In this document: piece after piece, positions 42,616 through 51,333 of the stretch
Position numbering within the stretch: the stretch's first letter is position 1
Layout of the letters: each line of letters begins with the position of its first letter
Assembly (NCBI GenBank): GCA_046349315.1
Contig: JAXMCQ010000016.1
Coordinates: forward strand, 1-64,000
Direction: 5' to 3'
Origin: JAEUMG01 sp046349315
Lineage (GTDB): Bacteria > Pseudomonadota > Alphaproteobacteria > Rhizobiales > Aestuariivirgaceae
Length of the DNA: 64,000 nucleotides
Position numbers and translations under genes: made by a program
Notes under the pieces: generated by a model
The model's database searches: none
Told to the model about the DNA's origin: nothing
The model's input: the letters and a program-made list of their open reading frames with translations, nothing else

Positions 42616-43193
42616 CTCTTTGGCACAGTATCCCGGCTTGCGAGCTTTCTGACGAAGCGCACCGCCAGCACGCAGAACAGCACGACCAACGCCAGTGCGA
42701 TAAAGGGTGCCGCAAGCGCCACCAGCGACACGACGAGCGAACCGCCAAGTTCGGCTGTCGCGATCACGGGATTGCCGATGCCCGCCGTAAAGGCGGTCGA
42801 ATGGGCGCGGAGCAGGGCGGTCGCCCCTTGCGTGATGCCTGCGGCACCGCCGCCCGCAATGATGGCTAAAGTCCATTTGACCATTGGCGGCAGGTCGGAC
42901 ATGACCGCGGCGGACACAATGATGCCGGCGAGCACTGCGCCCGGCGTCGCCAGCGTATCGAGGAGGTTGTCGACGCCCGGTATGTAGTAGGCGAGGATTT
43001 CGAGCAGGGCGGCGATCGACAGCATGACGAGCGCGCTGTCGGTCGCGAGCCACGCGAATCCCTCGCCAAGCGGCAGGTAGCCCGAATGCGCCGCAACGCT
43101 CATGACCAACAAGGGCACGAAAACGCGGAATCCGGTCGCTGCTGCGAGGCCCACGCCCAGCGCGATCGAGAGTGCGATATCGAGTTCAGACAT
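42612..43193 (-). CDS. DUF4126-family membrane protein
   Basis: A 193-residue hydrophobic protein with about six helices, beginning LDIALSIALGVGLAAATGFRVFVPLL, and with an interior GVDNLLDTLATPGAVLAG segment. These match the DUF4126 family, whose function is unknown. No signal peptide apart from the first helix. It stands alone, convergent with the SABATH gene, and is upstream of the glnA terminator on the same strand. Confidence 0.85.
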   Translation of the reverse strand: MSELDIALSIALGVGLAAATGFRVFVPLLVMSVAAHSGYLPLGEGFAWLATDSALVMLSIAALLEILAYYIPGVDNLLDTLATPGAVLAGIIVSAAVMSDLPPMVKWTLAIIAGGGAAGITQGATALLRAHSTAFTAGIGNPVIATAELGGSLVVSLVALAAPFIALALVVLFCVLAVRFVRKLASRDTVPKS

Positions 43194-43253
43194 GTGTCAC
43201 TCTGCCAGCACCTATAGCACAACGCGCAAGGTTTGCAGCGGTCAATCGCAACA

Positions 43254-43286
43254 GAAAAAGGCCGGACACTCGCGCGCCCGGCCTTG
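43254..43286 (-). terminator. intrinsic terminator of glnA
   Basis: Read leftward, AAGGCCGG and CCGGCCTT form a perfect 8-bp stem (43278-43285 with 43258-43265) around a 12-nt loop, followed by a T-run (A55-A59 on the plus strand). It lies 26 bp beyond the glnA stop. Confidence 0.8.
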
Positions 43287-43311
43287 AAGTCACAGGGAGA
43301 CTTTACGCCAC

Positions 43312-44730
43312 TTACACCGAATAATACATGTCGTATTCGACCGGATGCGGGGTCATCTCGGTGCGCATGTTCTCTTCCATCTTCAGCTCGATATAGCTGT
43401 CGATCTGGTCGTCGGAGAACACATTGCCCTTCTTGAGGAACTCGCGATCCTTGTCGAGGCTGTCGAGTGCCTCGCGCAACGAACCGCACACCGTCGGGAT
43501 GCCCTTCAATTCCGCCGGCGGCAGGTCGTAGAGATTCTTGTCCATGGCATCGCCGGGATGGATCTTGTTGGTGACGCCGTCGAGGCCCGCCATCAACAGG
43601 GCCGAGAAGCCGAGATAGGGATTGGCGGCCGGGTCCGGGAAGCGGACTTCGACGCGCTTGGCCTTCGGGTTCGACGTGTGCGGGATGCGGCACGAAGCCG
43701 AGCGGTTGCGCGACGAATAGGCGAGCAGCACCGGCGCTTCATAGCCCGGAACCAGGCGCTTGTAGGAATTGGTCGTCGGGTTGGTGAAGGCGTTGCAGGC
43801 CTTGGCGTGCTTGATGACGCCGCCGATGAAATAGAGGCAGAGCTCCGAGAGATCGGCATACTGATTGCCGGCCATCTGCGGCTTGCCGTCCTTCCAGATC
43901 GAGAAGTGACAATGCATGCCCGAGCCGTTGTCGCCGAAAATCGGCTTCGGCATGAAGCAGGCCGACTTGCCATAGGCATGCGCCACATTGTGGATCACAT
44001 ATTTGTAGATCTGCATCTGGTCGGCCATCGACACGAGCGTATCGTATTTCATGCCGAGTTCGTGCTGCGCGGCGGCCACTTCGTGATGGTGCTTTTCAAC
44101 GGTGACGCCCATCTCGGCCATGACGGACAACATTTCCGAGCGCATGTCCTGCGCGGAATCCTGCGGGTTGACCGGGAAATAGCCACCCTTGATGCGCATG
44201 CGATGGCCGAGATTGCCGGATTCGTATTCGGTATCGCTATTGGTCGGCAGTTCGACCGAGTCGACCTTGAAGCCTGTGTTGTAGGGGGTCGCAGAGAAGC
44301 GGACGTCGTCGAACACGAAGAATTCGGCTTCCGGCCCGACATAGACCGTGTCGCCGGCCTTGGTCTGCTTGAGATAGGCTTCGGCGCGCTTCGAGATCAT
44401 GCGCGGGTCGCGGTTATAGCCTTCGCCCGTCGTCGGCTCGAGAATATCGCAGAAGATCGCCATCGTGGTTTGCGCATAGAACGGGTCCATATGGGCGGAC
44501 GTCGGATCGGGCATCAGCACCATGTCGGACTCGTTGATCGCCTTCCAACCGGCGATCGATGAGCCGTCGAACATCAGGCCTTCGGCGAAGGCCTCTTCAT
44601 GAATCTGCGACACGTCGAAGGTGACGTGCTGCAACTTGCCGCGCGGGTCGGTGAAGCGAAGGTCGACATATTTGACCTCCTTGTCCTTCATCATCTTCAT
44701 TACCGCTTCGGCGTCTTTCGGCTTGGTCAT
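43312..44730 (-). CDS. glnA: type I glutamine synthetase
   Basis: A 472-residue enzyme making glutamine from glutamate, ammonia and ATP. It shows the beta-Grasp N-terminus with LMFDGSSIAGWKAINESDM (about 50-68) and the catalytic VYVGPEAEFFVFDDV. The ATP region KPIFGDNGSGMHCHFS follows, and the adenylylation loop AMDKNLYDLPP has the target Tyr near residue 398. The length fits dodecameric GSI. The ATG at 44730 gives the conserved MTKPKDAEAV start; the open frame upstream lies in the glnB gap. glnB lies 46 bp upstream, so nitrogen control by PII and adenylylation is likely. Confidence 0.95.
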   Translation of the reverse strand: MTKPKDAEAVMKMMKDKEVKYVDLRFTDPRGKLQHVTFDVSQIHEEAFAEGLMFDGSSIAGWKAINESDMVLMPDPTSAHMDPFYAQTTMAIFCDILEPTTGEGYNRDPRMISKRAEAYLKQTKAGDTVYVGPEAEFFVFDDVRFSATPYNTGFKVDSVELPTNSDTEYESGNLGHRMRIKGGYFPVNPQDSAQDMRSEMLSVMAEMGVTVEKHHHEVAAAQHELGMKYDTLVSMADQMQIYKYVIHNVAHAYGKSACFMPKPIFGDNGSGMHCHFSIWKDGKPQMAGNQYADLSELCLYFIGGVIKHAKACNAFTNPTTNSYKRLVPGYEAPVLLAYSSRNRSASCRIPHTSNPKAKRVEVRFPDPAANPYLGFSALLMAGLDGVTNKIHPGDAMDKNLYDLPPAELKGIPTVCGSLREALDSLDKDREFLKKGNVFSDDQIDSYIELKMEENMRTEMTPHPVEYDMYYSV

Positions 44731-44776
44731 GTTTGTCGCGTCCTCTCGGTCTGACGTTTTTTGTTTGATGGTACGA

Positions 44777-45115
44777 TCACAATGCGTCGGTGCCGGACTC
44801 GCCGGTGCGGATGCGGATCGCTTGTTCGACGTTGGAAATGAAAATCTTGCCGTCGCCGATGCGGCCCGTTCGGGCCGCCGTCTGGATGGCTTCGACCGCC
44901 TTGTCGACGAGTTCATCGGCGATCACGATCTCAATCTTCATCTTGGGCAGGAAGTCGACCACATATTCGGCTCCGCGATAGAGCTCGGTGTGGCCTTTCT
45001 GGCGCCCGAAGCCCTTGGCCTCGGTCACCGTGATGCCTTGCAGCCCCACTTCCTGGAGCGCCTCCTTCACTTCATCCAGCTTGAAGGGCTTGATGATGGC
45101 CTCGATTTTCTTCAT
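44777..45115 (-). CDS. glnB: nitrogen regulatory protein P-II
   Basis: A 112-residue PII protein. The N-terminus MKKIEAIIKPFKLDEVKEAL, the T-loop GHTELYRGAEYVVDFLPK with the uridylylation Tyr51, and the C-loop TGRIGDGKIF are all present. PII senses 2-oxoglutarate and ATP/ADP and controls glutamine synthetase adenylylation and NtrB. It is the first gene of a glnB-glnA operon, with a sigma54-type promoter 35 bp upstream. Confidence 0.95.
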   Translation of the reverse strand: MKKIEAIIKPFKLDEVKEALQEVGLQGITVTEAKGFGRQKGHTELYRGAEYVVDFLPKMKIEIVIADELVDKAVEAIQTAARTGRIGDGKIFISNVEQAIRIRTGESGTDAL

Positions 45116-45149
45116 TCAGGGAGTCCCCACATCACTGTCCGCCCCCGAT

Positions 45150-45165
45150 TGCAGGCCTCATGCCA
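45150..45165 (-). promoter_or_regulatory. sigma54-type promoter of glnB
   Basis: Leftward the sequence is TGGCATGAGGCCTGCA. The GG of the -24 element and GC of the -12 element are exactly 10 bp apart, as in the TGGCAC-N5-TTGCA consensus. Initiation would fall about 25 bp before the glnB ATG. This matches the known nitrogen-controlled expression of glnB in rhizobia. An NtrC site is not obvious. Confidence 0.7.
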
Positions 45166-45322
45166 GACAGTAAGGCAATGGATTTCAATGGTTTAGTGAC
45201 GTGAACGAATAAGGCGCGAGAAGTTAAATGCATAAAAAATAGGCAAATGACTAATCGCTAATCAAATAGACGAATTTAGAGTTGCAGCTGCATAGCCAGG
45301 CTGTTGCAGGGAGAAGAATGAA

Positions 45323-46741
45323 ATGCGCATGTATCTGGGCGGTGAATGGATCGCGAAACCTGAGACGATTGCGGTCGAAAATCCCTTCGACCGGAGCATC
45401 GTCGATACGGTGCCCAAGGCCGATGCCAAGGATGTCGAGCGCGCCATCGCAAGTGCTGTTGCCGGCGCGCGCGCCATGGCGAAACTGTCGGGCTATGAGC
45501 GCTATCAGATCCTGCGCAAGGCCGCCGATCTCATGGCGGCGCGGCAGGAGGATTTGGGTCAGACCATCAGCCGCGAAGAGGGCAAGATCATTGCCGAAGG
45601 CCGCCTCGAGGCCAATCGTGCGATCGAGACCATGCTGGGCTCGGCTGAGGAGGCAAAACGCATCCATGGCGAGACGGTGCCGGTCGATGGCGCGCCGGGC
45701 GGCGCCGGGCGCATTGCCTTTACGCTTCGCGTCCCGTGCGGCGTCGTCGTAGCCATCAGCCCGTTCAACTTCCCGCTCAATCTCGTCTGTCACAAGGTTG
45801 GCCCGGCGCTGGCCGCCGGCAATGCCGTCATCCTGAAGCCCGCGACCGACACGCCGCTCTCGGCATTGAAGCTCACGGAAATCCTTCTCGAAGCTGGGCT
45901 TCCGCCGCAGGCGATCCAATGCATCACCGGCCCAGGCGGCGCCATTGGCGATCTTCTCGCCTCCGACCCGCGCGTCCGCAAGATCACCTTCACCGGCAGC
46001 CGCGATGTCGGCGAACACATCTGCAAAACGGCCGGCATCAAGAAGGTGACGATGGAACTGGGCTCTAACTCGCCCGTCATCGTCATGCCCGATGCCGATC
46101 TCGACAAGGTCGCGGCTGCGGTCGCCGCGACCGGCTTCGCCAATGCGGGGCAGGTCTGTATTTCGGCGCAACGCGTGCTCGCATCTGGCAAGGTGTATGG
46201 CGACTTCCTGTCTGCACTGAAGCCAAAGGTCGAGGCTCTGACCGCCGGCGATCAGTTCCATGAGAAGACAAAGGTCGGTCCCATGGTGCGCGAGAAGGAA
46301 GCGCAACGTGTGGAGGCCTGGGTGCGCGAGGCGGTCGATGCCGGCGCGCGGTTGATCACCGGCGGTGAACGCGATGGCGCGGTCCATGCACCGACCGTGC
46401 TCGCCGATGTGAAGCCGCATATGCGTGTATCGCGCGAGGAAATCTTTGGCCCCGCTGTCGCCGTTATGCCGTTTGAATCGATCGACGATGCCATCGCGCT
46501 CGCCAATGATTCAAACTACGGGCTCTCCGCCTCGATCTTCACCGAAAACCTCGAACACGCCATGCGCTTTGCCCGCGAGGTCGAATCGGGGAATCTCCAC
46601 ATCAATTGGGGGCCGCAATGGCGCGCCGATCTCATGCCTTATGGTGGCTTGAAGGAATCGGGCTTCGGCAAGGAAGGGCCACGCTATGCGGTCGAGGAAA
46701 TGACCGAACTCAAGCTGGTGGTGATGCACCTGCGGAGTTAG
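45323..46741 (+). CDS. aldehyde dehydrogenase family protein
   Basis: A 472-residue NAD(P)-dependent dehydrogenase. Key residues are Asn149 in SPFNFPL, the cofactor loop FTGSRDVGE, the general base Glu245 in MELGSNSP and the nucleophile Cys279 in FANAGQVCISAQ. EEIFGPAVAVMPF and the C-terminal GGLKESGFGKEG complete the fold. It resembles glyceraldehyde/lactaldehyde or phosphonoacetaldehyde types; the substrate is not fixed. It is divergent from glnB and its last 32 bp overlap the convergent esterase gene. Confidence 0.9.
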   Translation: MRMYLGGEWIAKPETIAVENPFDRSIVDTVPKADAKDVERAIASAVAGARAMAKLSGYERYQILRKAADLMAARQEDLGQTISREEGKIIAEGRLEANRAIETMLGSAEEAKRIHGETVPVDGAPGGAGRIAFTLRVPCGVVVAISPFNFPLNLVCHKVGPALAAGNAVILKPATDTPLSALKLTEILLEAGLPPQAIQCITGPGGAIGDLLASDPRVRKITFTGSRDVGEHICKTAGIKKVTMELGSNSPVIVMPDADLDKVAAAVAATGFANAGQVCISAQRVLASGKVYGDFLSALKPKVEALTAGDQFHEKTKVGPMVREKEAQRVEAWVREAVDAGARLITGGERDGAVHAPTVLADVKPHMRVSREEIFGPAVAVMPFESIDDAIALANDSNYGLSASIFTENLEHAMRFAREVESGNLHINWGPQWRADLMPYGGLKESGFGKEGPRYAVEEMTELKLVVMHLRS

Positions 46742-47681
46742 CAGGCGCGAGACACCGCCGGATGAATTGTCCGGCGCGCGCGATCGCTTCGCGACCCTCG
46801 ACGAGTCCGCCATTCCACACTGGCCACGCATGAATCATGCGCGGCCAGATTTCGAGCGTGACAGCGACATTGGCGGCACCCGCTGCCTCGGCGAAGCGCG
46901 TTGCATCGGAGAGAAGTGTCTCGTCGGACCCAACCTGGATCAGGATCGGCGGGAGGGTCTTCAGATCGGCGAACAGCACCGACACGCGCGGATCACGCCG
47001 CTCGATCCGCCCGGCAACATAGGCGGAAGCCAGCTCTTCGAGATAGGGCTTGTGAATCAGAGGATCCTCGGCATCCTTGCTCACAAGCGTCGGGCCTGAC
47101 AATGTGAGGTCGGTCCATGGCGAGATCAGCCACAGGCAGCCAGGACTGTCCTCTCCAGCCTCGCGCAGTTCGTTGGCGAGCGCCACGCTTAGGCCCCCAC
47201 CAGCGCTGTCGCCGGCGAGAGCGATGTGGCGCGCTTCGATGCCGCTGCGCCTCACCGCGAGCCACGCGCGCAATCCATCTTCGAGAGCGGCAGGGAAGGG
47301 ATGTTCCGGCGCGAGCCGATACTCAATCGCGAGGCATCGCGCACCCGCGGCGCGCCCTGCCTCGCTCGCAAGACGGCGATGGCTGATGACCGAGCCCGAG
47401 CAAAAGCCGCCGCCGTGAAAAAACAGCAGCACGTGCGTGGCATCGCTATTGGGGGCGCTAGTCCATTCGCCTTTGACGCTGCCGAATTCGGCCGGCGTGC
47501 AGGTGATGTCCTCTGCCACCGGCCAAGTAGATCCGACTTCGCTAATCCGTTCGCGCCGCTCGGCCCAACTCGCTGGCCGGGGCTTCGATGCCAGTAACGC
47601 ACGAATATTGTCGATATCTTCGACCACCCATCTCCCCACCGAAGCCCTTGGCATACTATGCGACTGTTGTCTGACTCGCAT
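46710..47681 (-). CDS. alpha/beta hydrolase, HSL-type esterase
   Basis: A 323-residue family IV esterase with FFHGGGFCSGSVISH as oxyanion loop (about 87-101), nucleophile ALAGDSAGGGLSVA, acid in VGSDETLLSD and His in RMIHAWPVW. An internal ATG at 47654 would remove 9 residues and is also possible. It is convergent with the aldehyde dehydrogenase (32-bp overlap) and divergent from DoxX. This is the second HSL-type esterase in the window, and the two are clearly different. Confidence 0.88.
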   Translation of the reverse strand: MRVRQQSHSMPRASVGRWVVEDIDNIRALLASKPRPASWAERRERISEVGSTWPVAEDITCTPAEFGSVKGEWTSAPNSDATHVLLFFHGGGFCSGSVISHRRLASEAGRAAGARCLAIEYRLAPEHPFPAALEDGLRAWLAVRRSGIEARHIALAGDSAGGGLSVALANELREAGEDSPGCLWLISPWTDLTLSGPTLVSKDAEDPLIHKPYLEELASAYVAGRIERRDPRVSVLFADLKTLPPILIQVGSDETLLSDATRFAEAAGAANVAVTLEIWPRMIHAWPVWNGGLVEGREAIARAGQFIRRCLAPANSAGASPPA

Positions 47682-47744
47682 TTAATTTCGGAACTGTCGC
47701 GAACTCATGTTAGCCATTGTTTCGGGCGCGAGGAGGGGAGTCGC

Positions 47745-48116
47745 ATGGATTTCGCAACCGTTCTGTTGGTGATTGGTCGCATATTGCTCGCATCGCTCTT
47801 CATTTGTGCGGGCATCAAGCACTGCTTCATTGGCAAGACTATCATCCCGCTGATTGCCGCGCGGGGCATTCCTTATCCCGCGGTCGTGCTGGTGATTGGA
47901 TCGGTCTTCGAGTTCGTCCTCGGGCTTATGCTCGCCTTTGGCATCGCGCAGTTCTGGGCACCGCTCGGTCTCGCGGCGTTCACCGTCGTCGCAACCCTCA
48001 TGCTCGTCAATTTCTGGGATATGCAGGGCCAACAGCGCGAGCACGCGCTTACGTGCTTTCAATACAATGTTGCCATCACCGGTGGACTGCTGATTGCCGC
48101 CGTCGCCGCCAGCTAG
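47745..48116 (+). CDS. DoxX-family membrane protein
   Basis: A 123-residue protein with four membrane helices and the DoxX start LLVIGRILLASLFICAGIKHCF. GIPYPAVVLVIGSVFEFVLGLMLAFG follows as the second and third helices. The family was named for thiosulfate:quinone oxidoreductase small subunit, but most bacterial members are uncharacterised. AGGAGGGG lies just before the ATG at 47745, so the longer frame from 47658 is not used. No partner gene is adjacent in the same direction. Confidence 0.85.
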   Translation: MDFATVLLVIGRILLASLFICAGIKHCFIGKTIIPLIAARGIPYPAVVLVIGSVFEFVLGLMLAFGIAQFWAPLGLAAFTVVATLMLVNFWDMQGQQREHALTCFQYNVAITGGLLIAAVAAS

Positions 48117-48129
48117 CTTCGGAAGATTC

Positions 48130-48444
48130 TTAAGCGATCTTCACATGCAGGCGGAATCGGCCAACGACTGAGGACTCACCCTCCCAGTCACGCCAGTGTT
48201 TCAGGGCGATATCCCCGGTTCCACGCGCCTTAGCCTTGAACGAGAAAGTGACATCGCCCCCGGAGCCTACGGCTTTGTTTGCGTAACGGCTGACGCGGTC
48301 ATCGGCATCAAAGACACTCTTAGTGTAGCTATCGATACTCCACCTGTAACCAGTCGTCGCATTTTCGCTTAGGTTGACTTCAACCGTTTCACCTACATGT
48401 ATTTCGACGGTCCGGTTGTTGTCTGTTTCAACGAATGTTGACAT
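48130..48444 (-). CDS. chagasin-family (I42) cysteine-protease inhibitor
   Basis: About 104 residues with the three inhibitory loops of chagasin: NATTGYRW (28-35), GSGGD (60-64) and HWRDWEG (83-89, counterpart of the RPW loop). Chagasins block papain-type proteases with a tripod of loops. No signal peptide is visible. A GTG at 48462 could add 6 residues. It lies 98 bp downstream of a papain-like protease gene on the same strand, so the pair is likely co-expressed, with the inhibitor protecting the cell or controlling the protease (inference). Confidence 0.85.
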   Translation of the reverse strand: MSTFVETDNNRTVEIHVGETVEVNLSENATTGYRWSIDSYTKSVFDADDRVSRYANKAVGSGGDVTFSFKAKARGTGDIALKHWRDWEGESSVVGRFRLHVKIA

Positions 48445-48542
48445 CGCTGCATGCACCGCCACTGGGCCGACGCCTCGCTGGCGCCGCCGCTCAAAATACG
48501 ACAGTACAAACGCGTCATCCAGTCTAAGGTTTCAGTCGGCAC

Positions 48543-49352
48543 CTAAAGTGTGACGCCATAGCTCTCGTTGAAGAACCCGGCGGCGATATAGGCTTCGCTC
48601 GCATAGGCAAAGCCCTTGTCGCCCCATTTGGTGCCCCAGCTATTGCGGATGATAAATCGTTTGTCCGCCGTGTAGCCGACGACAGCGACTGCGTGACCGC
48701 CGCGCACCGTTCCTGGCTGGAAAGTGTCGAGCTTTCCTTTGGTTGCTGTTGCGTTGTCCCATGTTGCATCGACATTCAAGGCGACGAGCAACGGACCATT
48801 ATTGGCAAGCCAGGACCGCCAGTTTGCGAGATTCTTGGCGAGATTGAAGTAGGAGGCAATCTTCCGCGTCGCGGCGGTGGCGTAGAAAGTGTCCTCGTTA
48901 CCGAGATACATGGCGGTTGCCACATGGAAGGGCAGGAGTTCTTCCGGAACTGCGCCGTACTTGCGCAGGATGTCGACAGCGGCCTTGAGGCTTGTGCCGG
49001 CTTCCTCAATCATCGTCTCTGGGCGATTCACGAACTCGTCGGTTTCCTTCGACGCCATCCAGGTGAACCGCGGCGATAGCTTCTTGGTCTTCGAAAGCTT
49101 GCCCGCCTTGACGAAATGGTAGCGCGCCACGCTGTCGGTCGATGACCAGCCGACGCAGGAACCGGTCTTCTCCTGATCGCCGATGTCCCACCAGGCCGCG
49201 CGGAGGTCCACACTCGCCGGCGGTGCAGCCAGTGGGCCGCCCAGCGCCTTGGCCCTTACTGCGTTCTCGAAGTGCCAGTCCGTGCTGGTGTTGCGGGAGG
49301 GGATGACGTTGCAGATGCGCTTCAGTGAATTTGCAGGTGGTTTTCTGGCCAT
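48543..49352 (-). CDS. C1A papain-like cysteine protease
   Basis: A 269-residue peptidase. The oxyanion Gln60 and nucleophile Cys66 lie in IGDQEKTGSCVGWSS, His220 in VRGGHAVAVVGY and Asn237 in IIRNSWGTKWGDKGF, giving a complete papain catalytic set. There is no signal peptide and the propeptide region (about 1-45) is much shorter than in eukaryotic cathepsins, so activity may instead be restrained by the downstream chagasin-like protein. AGGAG precedes the ATG. A bacterial protease with its cognate inhibitor in one operon is unusual. Confidence 0.9.
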   Translation of the reverse strand: MARKPPANSLKRICNVIPSRNTSTDWHFENAVRAKALGGPLAAPPASVDLRAAWWDIGDQEKTGSCVGWSSTDSVARYHFVKAGKLSKTKKLSPRFTWMASKETDEFVNRPETMIEEAGTSLKAAVDILRKYGAVPEELLPFHVATAMYLGNEDTFYATAATRKIASYFNLAKNLANWRSWLANNGPLLVALNVDATWDNATATKGKLDTFQPGTVRGGHAVAVVGYTADKRFIIRNSWGTKWGDKGFAYASEAYIAAGFFNESYGVTL

Positions 49353-49633
49353 ATGCGCTCTCCTTTTACAGCCGAGAAGCGGGTGGCTGGTCCGAGCGTC
49401 GGAACGCTATCGACGAGTCCCACGCCTACAACCTTTGATAACGCTATTATGACGCAAAGTAAATCAGTACATGACTCTGCGGTATTTAAGCAAACTGTCG
49501 CCAAGTTTGCTTTGCCGCGTCGTGCCAGCGGTAACGGGTTGCCGATTGCGGGGATGATTCACGATGTCTGGCGATGCGATCGTCGTTGGCACTCGCGCCC
49601 AAATGACAATTTGTGTTGACTTGGAGATCGATG

Positions 49634-50125
49634 TCAGGCCGGGAAGCGGCGCTGCGACGGCCTGACTTTTCCGACATTGCCGAGTTCGACGATGTAGCCG
49701 AAGTCTTTGAGCGTATCGAGATAGAAGTGGAGGTCTTCGTCGAACACGCCGCTCTGGATTACCGGGTAGCCGGCGCGTTCGAAGCGCGCGACCGCCGCCT
49801 TGCAGTCCGAGAAATAGAGCTTGATGTGATGCAGGCCGTCGCCGCGCCGCTCGAGATGTTCATCGTAAATGCTGTAGCCCTTGACCGGCTGGATGATCTC
49901 GACCTGCGTATCGCCCGACCAGGCGAAGGCGACGCGGCAGGTGAGTTCGACCGGCTTGCCGCGATAGATCCACGGATTGATGATCGAATTGTCGACCGCG
50001 AAAATATCCCAAGGGCCGATCTTGAACACGTCCCAGTGTCGCTTCATCTCAGTTTCGAGATCGCGCACCACCATGGCGACCTGCATGGTCGCGCCTTCCT
50101 CGAACGTGTGTACCTTGTCAGCCAT
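49634..50125 (-). CDS. VOC-family (glyoxalase/dioxygenase superfamily) protein
   Basis: A 163-residue protein of the vicinal-oxygen-chelate fold. It has MQVAMVVRDLETEMKRHW (first beta-alpha unit), QVEIIQPVKGYSIYDEHLERRGDGLHHIKLYF (shared metal-binding face with Glu and His) and a C-terminal FGYIVELGNVG strand with Glu. The family includes isomerases and dioxygenases; the reaction here is unknown. A small hypothetical gene 9 bp upstream on the same strand is probably co-transcribed. Confidence 0.85.
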   Translation of the reverse strand: MADKVHTFEEGATMQVAMVVRDLETEMKRHWDVFKIGPWDIFAVDNSIINPWIYRGKPVELTCRVAFAWSGDTQVEIIQPVKGYSIYDEHLERRGDGLHHIKLYFSDCKAAVARFERAGYPVIQSGVFDEDLHFYLDTLKDFGYIVELGNVGKVRPSQRRFPA

Positions 50126-50134
50126 GGACGAAGA

Positions 50135-50344
50135 TCAGGCTTGCCTGATGAATTCCAGCGTGTGGCAATCGACGAAAGCGTTCGGCGGACGTCCGAAATC
50201 CTGCAGTTCGCGCACCACGCTCACTTCGACATTGCCATTGGCGAGGCGCGTCAGAATGATCGACCGCAGGTCCTGCGACATTTGTTCGACTGCCAATTGT
50301 CGAATACGCTCCTCGAGGAGACTGTCGCTCAAATATTCTCGCAT
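50135..50344 (-). CDS. small hypothetical protein
   Basis: A 69-residue protein beginning MREYLSDSLLEERIRQLAVEQ, with no signal peptide, membrane helix or family I recognise. GAGGTGG precedes the ATG at 50344 at good spacing, which supports a real gene. It lies 9 bp before the VOC protein gene, so they probably share a transcript. Confidence 0.6.
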   Translation of the reverse strand: MREYLSDSLLEERIRQLAVEQMSQDLRSIILTRLANGNVEVSVVRELQDFGRPPNAFVDCHTLEFIRQA

Positions 50345-50556
50345 GACCACCTCACCCGCCCTGGTTCTCACTATCTGATTCGTCCGTAACCGTCGAACGC
50401 GCGTGCATGTTCCTCCGCACATTTTCGCTGCCCTAGAGTCGCTCGACTCAAGCGTGCAGCGCCTTGCAATCTCCTGCCGTTCTCGCCAATCTCGCAAGCT
50501 GCCGTCATGGAAACGCCAAAGCTGAACGGCAATGAGCACGATTTGATGAAGGTCGC

Positions 50557-51333
50557 ATGAGAGCCCTGATCGTCGCCGATCTCCACTATTCGCTGCCGCA
50601 GTTCGACTGGCTGGTGAGCGAGGCCGCACGCTTCGATCTGGTCGTGCTCGCCGGCGATCATCTCGATCTTTCTTCGTTGGTCGATGGCCGCGCCCAAACC
50701 CTCATCGTACAGAAATACGTGGAACTATTGCGTGACAGGACGCGCGTCGTCATTTGCTCCGGCAATCACGATCTCGATTCCCGCGACGAACATGGCGAGA
50801 AGACCGCGCGCTGGGTCGGTCAGTGCCGCCATGATCGCGTGTCATCCGATGGCGACACGCTGTTGATCGACGACATCCTGCTGACGGCATGTCCGTGGTG
50901 GGACGGCCCCTTTGCGCGCGAGCGGGTCGGCGCGCAGCTTCAAGCCGCGGCCGCGCAGCGCACGGGCTATTGGATCTGGGTCTATCACGCCCCGCCGCGC
51001 GAGGCGCAGGTGAGCTGGACCGGTGCCCGCGATGCCGGCGATGAAGCCCTGTCGGGCTGGATTGCCCAATATCATCCCGACATGGTGATCTCAGGCCATA
51101 TCCACCAGTCGCCCTTCGTCAAGGGCGGCTCATGGGTCGACCGGATCGGCGACACATTGGTCTTCAACACTGGCCAGCATGCGGGAGCACCGCCGGCTCA
51201 CATCATGATCGACACCAGCTTGTGCGAAGCCTTCTGGATGTCGTCGGCCGGCGCGCAGGCGATCCGCCTCGATGAACCGATCACGCGCCCCTTGCCGCGC
51301 TTGAGCGCACCACCCGCCTGGGTCGTGGTTTAG
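50557..51333 (+). CDS. calcineurin-like metallophosphoesterase
   Basis: A 258-residue phosphoesterase with the five metal-binding motifs: Asp8 and His10 (VADLHYS), Asp34 (LAGDHLD), Asn70-His71 (SGNHDLDS), a His in WVYHAPPRE and SGHIHQSP. These fix a dinuclear metal site for phosphodiester or monoester hydrolysis. There is no secretion signal. It stands alone, with a 212-bp gap upstream and the convergent cNMP-binding gene overlapping by 4 bp. The substrate is unknown. Confidence 0.88.
   Translation: MRALIVADLHYSLPQFDWLVSEAARFDLVVLAGDHLDLSSLVDGRAQTLIVQKYVELLRDRTRVVICSGNHDLDSRDEHGEKTARWVGQCRHDRVSSDGDTLLIDDILLTACPWWDGPFARERVGAQLQAAAAQRTGYWIWVYHAPPREAQVSWTGARDAGDEALSGWIAQYHPDMVISGHIHQSPFVKGGSWVDRIGDTLVFNTGQHAGAPPAHIMIDTSLCEAFWMSSAGAQAIRLDEPITRPLPRLSAPPAWVVV

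Noticed and set aside
43345..44562. 405-residue rightward frame opposite glnA
   Set aside because: Antisense of glutamine synthetase, with His/Arg/Asp-rich composition typical of a shadow frame in G+C-rich DNA.
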